Shown here one piece after another: positions 1 to 12,721 of a stretch of 64,000 nucleotides of DNA. Source of the DNA: Aegilops tauschii subsp. strangulata (taxonomy: Eukaryota > Streptophyta > Magnoliopsida > Poales > Poaceae). A program made the translations under genes and the position numbers. The stretch spans positions 193,906,788 to 193,970,787 of the forward strand of contig NC_053036.3 of assembly GCF_002575655.3 (NCBI RefSeq). Direction: 5' to 3'. The notes under the pieces were generated by a model, which saw only the letters and a list, made by a program, of their open reading frames with translations, searched no databases and was not told the DNA's origin. Position 1 is the first letter of the stretch. Every line of letters begins with the position of its first letter.

Positions 1-236
1 TAAGTCCCGAGCACTTTGCAGGCAAAGGTACTCGGCACTTGGGGGCTAATGTGCAGAGTTGCTCAACTACTTGATTAAAACATAAGGTAAAAGACCGGTT
101 CACCTAGGCTGTTTAACCCGGACCTTGAGTGTTACCAGGTAAGCCGGCATTAAGTCTACAACATATTCTATCATAAGTAATAGACTTGGGGGCTAGCATG
201 GTAAGGATGACTATGGAGTAAGCAAGAGAGTTGTAC

Positions 237-2336
237 CTCAGATTTTTGCTGTATCTGCTTCACCATGTCAATTTCCAGGTCCCGGCTGTTGTGCACTTGA
301 CCAATATAACCAGCGACAATATCTCCAATGCTCAGATTGGCATAGTTAGTAATGTCCAGCCTGGCTCTGCGGCGTTCCAGAAGTTCCTCCTCAGCAGAGC
401 ACTTAGCCAGCACGGTGGGTCTTCCCGGTTCAACAAATTCGGTCCGGGTAATCACCACATCCGGGTCATTCGGATGAGCCGGGCTGGGGATCTCCGGGTT
501 ATCAGAACCCTCCATAACTTGCTCGTCAGATGGGGCGGTGGTGGTTTCTGGAGCTGGTGCAGACGGCGGCTCAGAGGCAGAGGCGTTGGGTTCAGTCAAG
601 ACCGGCTCTTCGACCGGTTTACTTTTCTTTGCCCTCTTGGTGGGTTTTGCTTGTGCACTGAAAGTCAAAAGGTTAGTGCAAAAACATGAGTAAGATAAGC
701 ACAAAATAAGCTGATCATCATTACCCGGGTGCGGTCTTGAAAGCCAACAAGTTAGATTGCATGGAGTCACTGGAGGAAGGTGAAGTTTCCTGATAGTTTG
801 AATCAGAAGAATTGAGTGGTTGACGAGTGACGCCCGCCAAAGGATGAAAAGGATATAAGTTGGAGATAACCTCGGTCCGGCGCTTCCTTGATGCTTTAGG
901 TAAGCCGGAGAAGAGGTCTGCATCCTTGTTGGTCCGGGTTTGCCTCCGGCTCTCATGAATCTGTCGCTTCAAAAGAAATTGAGGATCTTGATAAGCTAAA
1001 GGATGTGAAAATCTTACTTTCCGGGTTACTCTTCGGACTTTCAGCCTTGGCAAGGGCTCGGAGTCAGAGGAAAATATAGTTACCTCTTCAATCACCGGGT
1101 TACTCGCTCCGATATCCTCCTGCTGATAATCAGTGTCAATAAGGTGGTTAAAAACAAACAAAAAACAAAAGAAGAGCCTAAGAATCAAGGGCTACCTCTG
1201 ACTCGGAGGTGTCATCCAGGTGAAGCAGGTCTGAGGCGCTAGGCTTACTCCCCTTCTTGCGGGGAGCGGCTCTCCTGGCGGCTTTTTTAACCTTCCTGAC
1301 TTTTTTAGCAGCCTCATGGTCATACCTGACCTTCCAGAACTTATCATTAGCCTGAAAAATACAACAAAGGTTTCTTGAAGTTAAGACAAAAATTGTTAAA
1401 ATGGAAAGTAAGGTGTTCAGATCAGTAGCTTACCGCCGGAGCCGGGTTAGCTTTGCATAAGGGACTTAAGCCTGTCCTCCCGCAATCTGCTAAGCTCTCG
1501 TTCAGAAGGGACTTGGTCATGTCATCAACGACGTCCTCAGGTAAGTCGTTGGGGCTGTGCCGAAGAGGATCATCCTTCCGGCCCGTGTAATCACACATTA
1601 AGCCGGGGCGGCGGCTTAGAGGAATCACCCGCCAAGTAATCCAGACCCGGACCAGATCAACGCCGTTAAGGCCGTTTCCCAGAAGAGCTTTGATTTTGTT
1701 GATGGTGGGGATAAGTGGTTGACGCTCAGCTTGAGATAATTTGTCTGGCAGGGGGTGATTTGACTCCAGACGCAGGGCGCGAAAGCCGGGCAGAGGGTTC
1801 TCATCAGCCGGAGAAGTATCCTGGCAGTAGAACCATGTTTGGTTCCAGTCCTTTGGGTGGCTTGGCGGCTCAGCATAAGGAAAGAGACAATATCTCTGTC
1901 GTTGAATTGAGATTCCACCAAGTTCCAAGCTAGGCCCGTTGGCGCATTCATTCTGGCGGTTCAGGTAAAATAACTCCCTAAAGAGTAGCAGGCTGGGTTC
2001 TTCTCCAAGGTATACCTCACAGAACACTTGAAAGTTACAAATGTTCGACACGGAATTGGGTCCAATGTCTTGAGGTCGCAGATCGAAAAAGTTCAGAACA
2101 TCTCTGAAGAATTTTGAGCCAGGAGGAGCAAAGCCCCGGCTCATGTGGTCAGCAAATATAACAACCTCTCCGTCGTTTGGTTGAGGTCTCTCTTCGGACG
2201 GGTCAGGCGCACGGTAGGACATGACCTCCTTTTTAGGCAGGTAACCCGTTTTTACGAAGTCATCTAAGGTGCTTTCAGTAACGTTGGACCTCACCCAGTT
2301 GCACGTAATGGGCGCCTTGGGAGCCTTGGGCGGCAT
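237..2336 (-). CDS. Antisense gene of Gypsy copy A ('putative gypsy type transposon' protein), 3' end outside window
   Basis: This is a split gene read opposite to gag-pol. Its first exon (2,336-1,434, start MPPKAPKAPITCNWVRSN) is open for 301 codons and resembles the cereal family annotated as a putative gypsy-type transposon domain. Plausible GT-AG exons follow at 1,351-1,196, 1,122-725 and 657-237. The second and third have exactly the same lengths (156 and 398 bp) in copy B, which supports the splice model. The later exons encode a lysine/arginine-rich segment and an acidic, proline-rich segment. Coiled-coil and C-terminal exons like those of copy B would lie left of position 1. The function is unknown. 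Exon 1 is intact here but frameshifted in copy B. Splice sites are read by eye. Confidence 0.6.
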
Positions 2337-3384
2337 TGTGGAAAATGGAAGCCTATGACAAAGGAAATTTTCCGGTTCAAATTTAAGCCGGAGAAAGATT
2401 TCAGTTCAGTATTCAGGACGGCAGTTTATGAAGGGGCCTAATGATATATGACTAATTGTGTCAGGTTATTTAAGCCGCCGTGGGTATTATAAGCAATTTA
2501 AGTTATTTAACTCTATTATGAGTAAGCCGGAAATTTCACAAAGCATGGCTTCTTTTAAGCCGGCGATATGAGCCGTCATGGCTAACAGATGCAGTTTTTG
2601 TCTAAGTGTTGCATAAACAAGTTTCACAGATTGCGGGGATTATTTTGGATCAAACGATCGTCCAGAAAGGAAAAATTTGTAGACCTAAAAAGCTGATACA
2701 GAGAAGTTCATAAGCTCTATACGAGGTCTTTTTGCGAACAAAAGGGATCTACTAGCATAAAAATGGGTGAGAAACTACTACCGCAGGGAGTCTGTACCGT
2801 TTTGGATCAAAAGGAACCTCGGTGGCGGAACTGTGAAGAAATCGCAATGAACTACGAAGAACACAGAGAACTTGCGAGCCCTAATGCGGATCTAAGGTAC
2901 GGGACGGCGAGGACTTACTGGTGCTGATGAGCAGCAGAGGCGCGCCGCGGGTTTCTGGTCAAGACAGGTTGATGCAGCGGCCTTGGTCGGTGAAGACGAG
3001 GTGCGCGGCGGCGGCGGCGGAGCTCGGGCTCTGGAGCGTCAGAGGAGGAAGACTATGGATCGAGAAGAGTGACGAAGGCTTAGGGGCCGGGCCTATTTAT
3101 AAGGGCCGGCTGATAAATGGGCGCGAGAATAGAGGAGACTGGAGACATGATTATCTTGCCACAGAAACGCCTCGATTCTCGGGATGGTTATTAAGATAAG
3201 ATCCGTTGGGATATGACAGAATAAAAAATGAATTTAATGGAAGATGACGTCATGGCGGGTTACCAGAAATCCAGAAGATGACGTCACGGCGGGTTATAAC
3301 CTTCGCACAAGCAGAAGCCGGAAGATTTTCTCTTAAAGGGATTGAAGATTGACATGAACCGGTTCAAATCAATCTAGGGCCTAA

Positions 3385-3903
3385 TGTTGAGGATATAACC
3401 ATTAGAGTCACCCGCCCAGGAGGGGCCGGGTTACGTCATAATGATCATCACGTGAAGCCCAGTACCAAGCTTGACGATGGCGGGTCAGTAATGGGCTTAA
3501 GACCCGGAGGCGGCTTAAGGCCCGTAGTGATAAACCGCCGTTATGGCAAGACTTGTAGTGTAAGGCAAGAGTAGTTAAGAGTCTGAGCCGGACACTGTTA
3601 TAAGCCGGCTAGGACTCTGAGAGCCGCTGGGCGTCAACCTCTCTATATAAAGGGACGACCTGGCGGCGGTTCAGGACAAGTAAGATCAGATCGATAGCCA
3701 AGCAGAGCGGTTTAGCTCCTGGTCATCGAAACCCTAAGTAATACCACCTCAACTGGACGTAGGCTTTTACCTTCACCGTAAGGGGCCGAACCAGTATAAT
3801 CCTCGTGTCCCTTGTCCCGTTTAACCCCTTTAGGCTTCCTAGCTGCGATGGCTCCATGACTAAGTCCTTGCACGAGGACATCTGCCGTGACAATTCCACG
3901 ACA
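3385..3903 (+). repeat. 3' LTR of Gypsy copy A (519 bp)
   Basis: The LTR runs from tgttgagg to cacgaca and has the TG...CA ends of an LTR. It is the reverse complement of the LTRs at 12,203 and 24,565 and has the same length. A TATA-like box (tatataa) lies at 3,644-3,650. The purine-rich stretch ctagggcctaa just before 3,385 is the likely polypurine tract. Confidence 0.92.
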
Positions 3904-5223
3904 ACGGCGCCGGACATTGCTTGAGCCGGTTGCTGAAACCATGTGTCTGCTATAACTTGGGCTCCGGCTTGGACGAGGGGTTGAATGAATCCTGTCCCGA
4001 CTATAGGAATATGCCTCCTGTTGTGCCAGAGCCGTCTGAAGAAGTTCTCTGACCATGCGGGTTTCGATCGCCATTGGAGAGTCATCCTCGACTGGGAGAG
4101 CCGCCAGTCACGCCGCTGCAGCGATCATGTTTTCCAACGGATTAGAATAATGACCCGGTGGTATTGGCACGTATTGAGGTGGGGTAGTATTCACACGGGG
4201 AGGCCCCATCACTTGCGGCTGAACCGGCGTTCCAGCCCCGGGTGCCGTGATTTCTGGCGGGTTACTGGGCCCTGCACCGGGCGTGTTGAAGAGGTTCCGA
4301 GGATCATAAACCGGAGGGAGCCGAGATTGAGCCTTCTGATGCCTCCTTCTCATGATCTCATTGGATGCGTTCTGATCCATAGTGAGCCGGAAAGACTGCG
4401 CCTGAATTAGTTGAGTCTGGGCGTCCAGAGCCGCCCGTTCTGCAGCCATCCTGATTCCTTCCGCTGCCAGATCTTCCTTGGCTCGTGCTATATCCAGCTT
4501 TAACTGTGCCACCTCCGCATCATGTTGAGCTTGATCCGCTGGGACGACCGTGGCAGTTAGCAGGGCAGTCATCTTATCCGTGAGATCCATCAGCACCTGA
4601 GCCGGCGAGTGCGCGGGGCCTCCTGCCCCAGCGGCGGAGTTATGAACAGGTTGCGTGCCGGCCATGAAGATTCCAACCCGGCTTGGCAGCTCAAAAGGGT
4701 CCGGAATACTGTCGCCATCGGAACAACCCCCGAGCCTGCCGTCTTGAAGTTGATACAACGAGTCCGTCTCACATGTGGATGATTCATCATCAGAGCAGAT
4801 GGTCGTCTCATCGCTAGATCTAGATCCTTCAGAGAGTCCTCCGTGGATGCATCCCACGAAAGCACGTTTCAAGGCGGGCAGGGTCCGGGCGGGTCTCGCA
4901 CGCTGAGCCGTCTCGATGAGGTCGGTGCCGATGTCCGGCTCAGGGCCCGGCTCGCCGATCTTGCCAATGAAAACGTGGATTCCGCCGAAGGGGACCCGGT
5001 ACCCGTACTCGATTGAGCCAGCGTCGGGGCCCCAGCCTGCGTCGTTGATGTAGAACTTGTCGCGACGACTCTTGGTCATCCGGCCCACAGCGTATCCCTT
5101 GAGCCCTTCGAAGCTGCCCTTCAAGAACTCAAATCCACTGTGCGCTGGCCCCACGGTGGGCGCCAACTGTCGTGGAATAGTCACGGCAGATGCCCTTGTG
5201 AAAGGACTTAGTCGTGGAGCCAT
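3904..5223 (-). pseudogene. gag fragment of Gypsy copy C, interrupted and with a premature stop
   Basis: The minus-strand frame opens at an ATG at 5,223 inside the LTR, crosses the primer-binding site and continues into gag for 371 codons to a TGA at 4,108-4,110. Copy B has CGA at the same codon, so this stop is a direct C-to-T change in a CG context. The same frame continues downstream of the stop until copy A's LTR cuts it at 3,903. It matches the N-terminal 480 or so residues of copy B's gag. The conserved retrotransposon gag domain itself lies further on and is not in the window. Confidence 0.85.
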
Positions 5224-5687
5224 CGCAACTAGGAAGCTTAAAGGGGTTAAAGCGGGACAAAGGACACGAGGGTTATACTGGTTCGGCCCCTTACGGTGAA
5301 GGTAAAAGCCTACTCCAGTTGAGGTGGAATTACTAGGGTTTCGATGACCAGGGAGCGAATCCGCTATGCCTGGCTACCGATTTGATGTTACTTGTCCTGA
5401 ACCGCCACTGGGTCGTCCCTTTATATAGAGAGGTTAACGCCCAGCGGCTCTCACAGTCCCGGCCAGCTCATAAACAATGTCCGGCTCGGACTCTTAACTA
5501 TTCTTGCCTTACAATACAAGTCATGCCATAACGGCGGTTTATCACTACGGGCCTCAAGTCACCTATGGGCCTTAGGCCCTTACTGAACCGCCGTCTTCAA
5601 CCTGTCCTTGGGCTTCTGAATGATGAGTCGTTGCAACGTAACCCGGCCCATCCTGGGCGGGTTACACCACTAGCTATATCCCCAACA
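5168..5687 (-). repeat. 5' LTR of Gypsy copy C (520 bp)
   Basis: It begins tgtcgtggaatag and ends ccccaaca, in the same orientation as copy B's LTRs. It is clearly more diverged from the A and B LTRs than those are from each other, for example in the final 50 bp. A TATA-like box (ttatatag) lies near 5,421-5,428. The adjoining sequence at 5,148-5,166 (read on the minus strand, ttggcgcccaccgtggggc) is the primer-binding site. Confidence 0.9.
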
Positions 5688-8600
5688 AAGGGGTAAAGTG
5701 GTGAGGTTGCAGCAGCGACTAAGCAAGTATGGTGGCTAACTTACACAAATAAGAGCGAGAAGAGAAGCAAAGGAACGGTCGTGAAGCTAGCAATGATCAA
5801 GAAGTGATCCTGAACTCCTACTTACGTCAAACATAACCCAGAAACCGTGTTCACTTCCCGGACTCCGCCGAGAAGAGACCATCACGGCTACACACGCGGT
5901 TGATGCATTTTAATTAAGGTCAAGTGTCAAGTTCTCTACAACCGGATATTAACAAATTCCTATCTGCCACATAACCGCGGGTACGGCTCTCGAAAGTTTA
6001 TACCCTGCAGGGGTGTCCCAACTTAGCCCATTATAAGCTCTCACGGTCAACGAATGATATTCCTTCTCCCGGGAAGACCCGATCAGTCTCGGAATCCCGG
6101 TTACAAGACATTTCAATGATGGTAAAACAAGACCAGCAAAGCCGCCCGATGTGTCGACAATCCCGATAGGAGTCGCACGTATCTCGTTCTCAGGACACAC
6201 CGGATGAGCAAGACGTCGGGTTGGCATAGACCCCGGTTGCCCAGGGGGCGCCGGACATCGCTCGGTTTGGACCAGCACTTAGACAAGCACTGGCCTAGGG
6301 GGGTAAAATAAAGATGACCCTCGGGATGCGCGACCCCCAAGGGAAAAAGGCTAGGTGAGGCAAATGTAAAACCAAGGTTGGGCCTTGCTGGAAGAGTTTT
6401 ATTCAAAGCGAACTGTCAAGGGGGTCCCATAAATCACCCAACCGCGTAAGGGACGCAAAATCAAGGAACATAACACCGGTATGACGGAAATTAGGGCGGC
6501 AAGAGTGGAACAAAACGCCAGGCATACGGCCGAGCCTTCCACCCTTTACCAAGTATATAGATGCATTAATTAAATAAGAGATATTGTGATATCCCAACAT
6601 AAACATAATCCAACATGGAGCAATCTTCATCTTCACCTGCAACTAGCAATGCTATAAGAGGGGCTGAGCAAAGCGGTAACATAGCCAAACAACGGTTTGC
6701 TAGGAAGGATGAAAAAGGTTAGAGGTTCATGGCAATTTGGGAGGCTTGAAGAGCAAGTGATAGGTAGCGCAGCAAAGCGACAGAACGAAGCAACTAGCAT
6801 AGCAATGATAGTAGTGAGATCCACGGTAACGGTCATCTTGCCTGAAATCCCGTTAGGAAGAAGAACGAGTCCATGAAGAAGATGAAGCCACGAAGACGAA
6901 CCAAGCGTAGACGAACAAATCCTCACGATCGCAACGGAACGGGAACTATAGAGAAGAAGCACACAACATGGTAAACACACCACACATGAACCAGGCATGA
7001 AGCTCAATCAAGTATGATGCATGACAAGGCTATATGAAGCTATTCATGACAAGAGATGATGCATACAAGAGCAACACATCAAAGCAAGTTTAAATGAGGC
7101 CGGAAACAACATATAACAAATCCGGTAAGTCCTCATATGCAAATTTCGAAATTGGTCCAGATCTGAATAAGCCTTATGTTCAAGTTGATAAACAGCAAGT
7201 TAAGATGGACCAAGATGATCTACACGAAATTCTAGTCAAGTTACATATAAAGTTCATTAGATTCGGAGCTACGGCCTAGAAGATATGAGCAAAACAAGTT
7301 AAACATGGCATTGATGCAAAAATGCATTCAAACATCAAGCAAACACACTCAAAACAAGGATGCAACAAGGTAACATGAAACTACAAGCAAAACTAAGCAA
7401 GTTTCATATGGAGCATGCTCAAAACGGAGCAACGGTGCAACACATACACTCCAAACAAGATATAACAACAATCTGTCCATAACAGCAACTAGGCATCTTG
7501 CAAGCATCAAAACAATATACTGCAGCACCTCAACTTGATAACAAAAGGCATGGACATGAATTATAGATAAAGCATTCCAAAACATGAACACTGAGCTATC
7601 TCCAAAAATCACTAGAACATGCTCAAAAGGACATGGAAAGATGGCAAATAATAACAGATTCACAGACTTGGCAGAAATCACTGGACATGGCAGAAATAAC
7701 ATCAGGTTGCAAAGTTTAGAGCTATCAAACGACAAGCTACAGGAACATATCGTAGCAAACAAAGGCACGGAATGAATCTACTAAAAGCAGATAACAAATG
7801 TCCCTTACTGAATATGAGCCAAAAAGGCACAGAAGATATGATGGGACTCATGTAAACATAGCAAGTAATATGATAGATTCAGACTTAGTGAAAATAACAG
7901 GACATGGCAGAAACAACGATAAGTAGGCATGTTGGTGAGCTTGAATCACTCACCACAAAGCATTACATGGCATGGAAAGGTAAACAACAGTAAGATGGCA
8001 CAAATATTAAGCTAAGAATGGCAATAACATAGTCATAGGGTACATGGATTACTAATAACAACCATGGCAAAATTGATTAACATGTAAACAATCTGCCAGG
8101 AATATTTTATAGCAAACGTAGAGCAAGATAAAAACAAGCTACAGCATGCCATAAATGCAAACAAGGGCATGGATGGATAGAGAATAACATGTATAATAAA
8201 ACATCCTTAGTGAACATCTCAAGATTATGCATACGATGACTTGTAGGAGCAGGTTTACATGGCAACAAAATATAACAGACTCAGACTTAGCAGAAATTAC
8301 TAAGTCACAGAAATCAGCAACATCACGGAGGCTACTTTGCATGCTTGTGCTAGTCGCCATATAGACCACAAAAATACAAGGCAAGCACCCCAGTAAAGAT
8401 CGCATGATGTAGTTCAAATCACAAGTAGAGCTCATGCTCAAAGGATGCACACACAAAATGCAATGAAAAAGACAAATCACCAAGTTCTGTAAACAGACAA
8501 CAGTTAACATCATATAGCACTCTTGCAACGATGATTAGGGCATCAAGATGGACTCAAACAATCATGGCACAATGGAATGAAATGAAAATCATCTCATGGC

Positions 8601-9821
8601 GAACATTTCTATATATTATATCCATGAATCGGAGCAGCACACATAAAGATATGCCATGATGAACATGGGTACATAATGCAGAAAAACTTAGGGACTTGGC
8701 AGAAATTTACCCTCGTGAAAAGTCAACGCAGGACGAGACGGAGCGGGACGGAGGGATCCGGATCGCGGGACGGGTGGATCTCATCCACCCCGACCCGGTC
8801 CGGCGAGGAGGCGGCGTCGGCGAGCTTGGACGCCGGCGACGGAGGAGATCCGGCGGCGGGGAAGGCCGGGCGGCGCGGGGCGCGGGAGGCGGCGAGGGTC
8901 GGCTGGCAGGGCGCCGGCGGAGGCGCGTGGCCACGGGCGGATGGCGCGACGGCTCCGGTCGCCGGCGGGAGGAGCAGGGGCGGCGCGCCGGGCGGCGGGG
9001 AGGCGCCGGCGGGGCGCGGCTCGGCGAAGGGGCGGTGGAGCGGGGCGCTCGGGGGAGGCGCGCGGGAGCCGGGCGCTCGGGCCAGCGGCGGCGGCGGACG
9101 GGCCGGCTGCGGGCCGCGCGGGCCGGCGGCGGCGGAGTAGAGAGAGGCGGGGTGAGGTGGCGCGCGCCGGTTGGCTGAGGCGGCGGGGAAGGCGACGTGG
9201 CGGCCTCTCATTGGCCGGAGCGACGTGGCGGCGGCGGTGGACACGTCCGACGCGGAGGCGGACTTGTCCGGCGGCGGGGAGGAGCGGGGCTAGGGTTTGG
9301 ACTGCGCGAAATTTCGGGGAGGGTCACATATATATAGATAGAGGGAGCTAGGAGAGTCCAAACAGGGTGCGGTTTTTGCCCACACGATCGTGATCGAACG
9401 ACCGAGAGCATGGAGGGGGTTTGGATGGACTAGTGGGCTGAGGTGAAGGGGTGCTGGGCTGCAAAGAGAGAGGGGTTTCGGGCTACGCGGTCAACCGTTG
9501 GGGCATCAAACGACCTCCAAATGGAACGAAATTGGACCGGCGGTCTGTCGGTGTTATACCAAGGCCACTCGGCAAATCTCGGCCCATTCCGAGAACGTTT
9601 TTCTCCCACTCACGAAACAAGGTCTGAGAGGAGCGACGGGCGAGGGTGAGAGTGTCGGATCGCGAAACGGACAATGGGGAAAAGGACCGGATGCAAGTTT
9701 TGAAAAACATGATGATGCAATGCAGATGATGACATGGCAAAATGCAACACGGAAGCAACTGACAAGGCAAGGACGGCGAATAACTGGCAGACACCTGGCG
9801 CATCGGATCCGGGGCGTTACA
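5688..9821 (-). repeat. Left (3') LTR of element D, partial
   Basis: This 4.1-kb segment matches the right LTR of D at 25,750-28,105. It retains about 1.77 kb (about 5,730-7,500) that the right copy has lost. It is AT-rich from about 6,600 to 8,700, then has a very GC-rich block at about 8,740-9,290, then a TATA box. Many short ORFs here are chance or shadow frames. Its outer 430 bp or so are displaced left of the window by copy C. Confidence 0.85.
9329..9336 (-). promoter_or_regulatory. TATA box of element D left LTR
   Basis: The palindromic TATATATA lies in cacatatatatagatag, followed on the minus strand by a GC-rich leader that includes aaaccctagcc. The arrangement is conserved in the other LTR at 27,623. 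Its place well inside the LTR suits the U3/R promoter of a minus-strand retrotransposon. No transcript evidence is available. Confidence 0.5.
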
Positions 9822-12202
9822 ACACTCCTCCACTAACAAGAGATCTCGTCGCGAGATCTTAGGACCGAGACGGAAGGAAAAAGGGATGAGGTGAAATAAG
9901 AACAAAATAGTGAGGACGAACAAAGTCAAGAACACTCGAGTAGGAAAGAGGAATGTAGAATGAGACAAGAAGCAAAAGCTTAAGGAATAAGACTGAATTT
10001 GAAACCACTTCGGTTAGGACAAGATAGAAAAGGAATAATAACGAAGGAATTTATGCAGCACTCCGGCTGAACAAGGAAAGAATAGAACATGAACTTGAGA
10101 AATGGAATGATACTTGACTTGAGGAACAACACAAAACCTCCGGAAGACTTGAACGAGTGGAATGAGAAGAACAGGGAAGAAGATTACAACTTCTACCAAG
10201 AATGAAATAGAGAGCAACCTTAGAAGGAAACATTGAACGGAGTTGTTGGAAATTCAACAACAAAAGAATAAGCTTGTTGTGGACTTATGGATAATATCTC
10301 CAAATTATGAGGTGATAACCAACCACAAGCGGAAAAGATTGAATAGTTGCGAGGAACGAGGAAATGCAAAACTCCACTTCAAAAGAATACGAAGAATTAA
10401 TTGCACTTTGAGAAGCAAGAAGAAGATACTTGAGCTCCTTGAACAAGAATCTTGATGAACACTTGACGAATGAATTAAATCATGACGAGCCACCGTGATG
10501 AACTCCGGTAACAAAAGAATGACGAGATAAAATTGAAGGATGAAAGGGATGAGATTAAATCCTTGCGGTGATTTGGATGGAGATTCGCGACGAGACGAGC
10601 GAGAAGCTTGGAACTCCGGAAAAGAAAAGATGAAAACACTTTGAACCGAGAATGTGATAAGATGAACAATCTCCGAAAAGAAGAGATAAAACCACTTGAA
10701 GAAAGAAAATAAGGATTACGTTATGCTTATCCTCCACCAATTAAATTGATGAGAAACAATGGATTTGCATACTACTTATTCTCGTTGGAAAGATTAAGGG
10801 GGGATATAGCGCAAAATTTGGGAAAGTCTTCATGAACCACCGGTAGGATTTGGAGAGAACGAATTAATTGATATGATAACAATAGAAGGATTCTTGAACG
10901 AGCCACCGTAGGAATTCAAAATTGAATGACGAAAGAGAATGAATCATCGGGAAGAATTAGAAAAGCACAAAGATACTTGAGGGAATTAAGAGACAAGAGA
11001 ACGAAGGGACCGCGAACTGATTAAAGAGCAAAGCACCGGAAGAATATTGAGACGAATGAAGGGGCACGGATATACAATAAATGGAGAACGAATATGAAAA
11101 CTTAGAACGAAGAAATATTCCAAAAAGATGGCCTCCGGATGATCGAGATGGAAAAACAACTCCTGAAATACTCCGGATGGATAAGAAAACAATTTCTGGC
11201 AAACGAAATAATTTGAGAGGATAACATGAAGTAGAACCACGAATCTTTGAGAGAACGGACAAGATTTGAGAAAATTCTACTTCAGTCTTCAAATGTTGAG
11301 AAAGACGACGAGAAAGAACACCAAAATTGTTGAGATACTCCGGGAGAATGAAACGCGAAGAGGTTGAGCCAACAATGAAAATAATTTGAAATTGATCTTG
11401 GAAAAGCGTCAGACTGATGAAAATCATACTTATGTCAAACTTCGAAAAGGATTTGAGAATAGCTCCGGGAAAATTAGAAGAGCCAGGTAGGATCCTGGGA
11501 AAAGACCTGTGGGTTAGGGCCCACTGAAGAGAAATCACCGTTGAAAAAGACTGTTCAAGAGATAGATGATGCACTGGAACAACTGAAATGTTTGAATGAG
11601 GTGACAACCTCGAATTAATTCGAACACCGACGAATCTCCTGAGATGTCTTGAGCACTCCGGAAGGATAACCTGGCGAGAGACAAACGAGCAAGGAAAAAC
11701 ACTTGATCCAAGGAAAAGAATATGATCAACCCGAAAAATTTGAATTGAGTCCACCGGAGAAGAAAACAAGACGAATCAATGATGAACTTAACAAGCATTC
11801 ACCGGTTGAAATGATTGAGGAAAGACTGAAGAGGTTCCGTACGAATGAAATTGATGCTCGAATAGAGGCTCAGACTCCGGGAATAAAAGGGGTGGGAGGG
11901 CGGGAAAAACAACGGCAACTTGGAAGGGGAAATCGACGAATAGCTTTGAAGATACAACACCGGTTGAAATCATTGAGGAAAGAATGCAAAGGCTTCGCAC
12001 GAGTATGATGCATACTCGATTACGGACTCCGGCTCCGAGAAGAAAAAGGGTGGGCGGGTGGGAAAAAACAAGGACAACTTCGGACAGGGAACAACACCGG
12101 TTGAGAAGAGATGAGGATTAATCTAGCAAAAGATGACGAGGATCGAAAACACTCAAAGAGAAATGCGCCGGATTGAAAAGAGGATGGACAATGAACGCAA
12201 AC
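9822..12202 (-). other. Internal region of element D (3' portion), non-coding
   Basis: The 2.4 kb between D's left LTR and copy B is purine-rich on the + strand. It is built of loose, degenerate repeats around words such as ccgga, cttgaa, gaagaa and gatgaac. The purine tract gtggaggagtgt (minus strand, 9,823-9,834) adjoins the LTR and is the likely polypurine tract. The longest minus-strand frame (270 codons, 11,769-10,957) is rich in Ser, Phe and Leu and has no domain I recognise. I regard it as chance. Confidence 0.7.
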
Positions 12203-12721
12203 TGTCGTGGAATTGTCACGGCAGATATCCTTGAGCAAGGACTTAGTCGTGGAGCCATCGCAGCTAGGAAGCTTCAAGGGGTTAAACGGGACAAAGGACA
12301 CGAGGATTATACTAGTTCGGCCCCTTACGGTGAAGGTAAAAGCCTACTCCAGTTGAGGTGGAATTACTTAGGGTTTCGATGACCAGGGAGCTTAACCGCT
12401 ATGCCTGGCTATCGATCCGACGTTGCTTGTCCTGAACCACCGCCGGGTCGTCCCTTTATATAGAGAGGTTGACGCCCAGCGGCTCTCAGGGTCCCAGCCG
12501 GCTTATAACAGTGTCCGGCTCGGACTCTTAACTATTCTTGCCTTACACTACAAGTCTTGCCATAACGGCGTTTTATCACAACGGGCCTTAAGCCGCCTCC
12601 GGGTCTTAAGCCCATTACTGAACCGCCATCCTCAAGCTTGGTACTGGGCTTCACGTGATGATCATTATGACGTAACCCGGCCCCTCCTGGGCGGGTGACT
12701 CTAATGGTTATATCCTCAACA
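12203..12721 (-). repeat. 3' LTR of Gypsy copy B (519 bp)
   Basis: It runs from tgtcgtgg to cctcaaca and keeps a TATA-like box (ttatatag, 12,456-12,463). The inner flank reads ttaggcccc on the + strand, so the minus strand carries ggggcctaa as polypurine tract. Confidence 0.95.

Larger units (their letters stand above)
1..3903 (+). mobile_element. Gypsy copy A, 3' end (internal part plus 3' LTR)
   Basis: This is the 3' portion of a Ty3/Gypsy element whose gag-pol direction is the + strand; the rest lies left of the window. Its internal DNA is the reverse complement of copy B from about 12,722 to 15,900, and it ends in an LTR at 3,385-3,903. The LTR is followed directly by gag sequence of another copy (C) that corresponds to position 23,302 in copy B. 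Copy A is therefore inserted inside copy C in opposite orientation. The expected 5-bp target duplication starts at 3,904 (acggc), and the uninterrupted site in copy B reads gtcacggcg. The other half of the duplication is outside the window. The part seen carries only the antisense gene, no pol. Confidence 0.9.
3904..5687 (-). mobile_element. Gypsy copy C, 5' end (5' LTR plus start of gag)
   Basis: This is the 5' end of a second copy of the same Gypsy family, running on the minus strand. It has a 5' LTR (5,168-5,687), a primer-binding site beside it and about 1.26 kb of gag. It is cut at 3,903/3,904 by copy A. It sits in the left LTR of element D: D's right LTR keeps the empty site at about 25,745-25,760, and the target duplication is aaggg (5,688-5,692). 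The remainder of C lies left of the window, beyond copy A. Confidence 0.88.

Noticed and set aside
8676..9351. Long overlapping open frames in the GC-rich block of D's LTR (also 26,990-27,645)
   Set aside because: All frames on both strands are open because of extreme GC content. The two LTR copies differ by indels that break each frame, so none is maintained as a gene.
10957..11769. 270-codon minus-strand frame inside element D
   Set aside because: The composition is driven by the purine-rich repeat on the other strand, with no domain and no counterpart elsewhere in the window.
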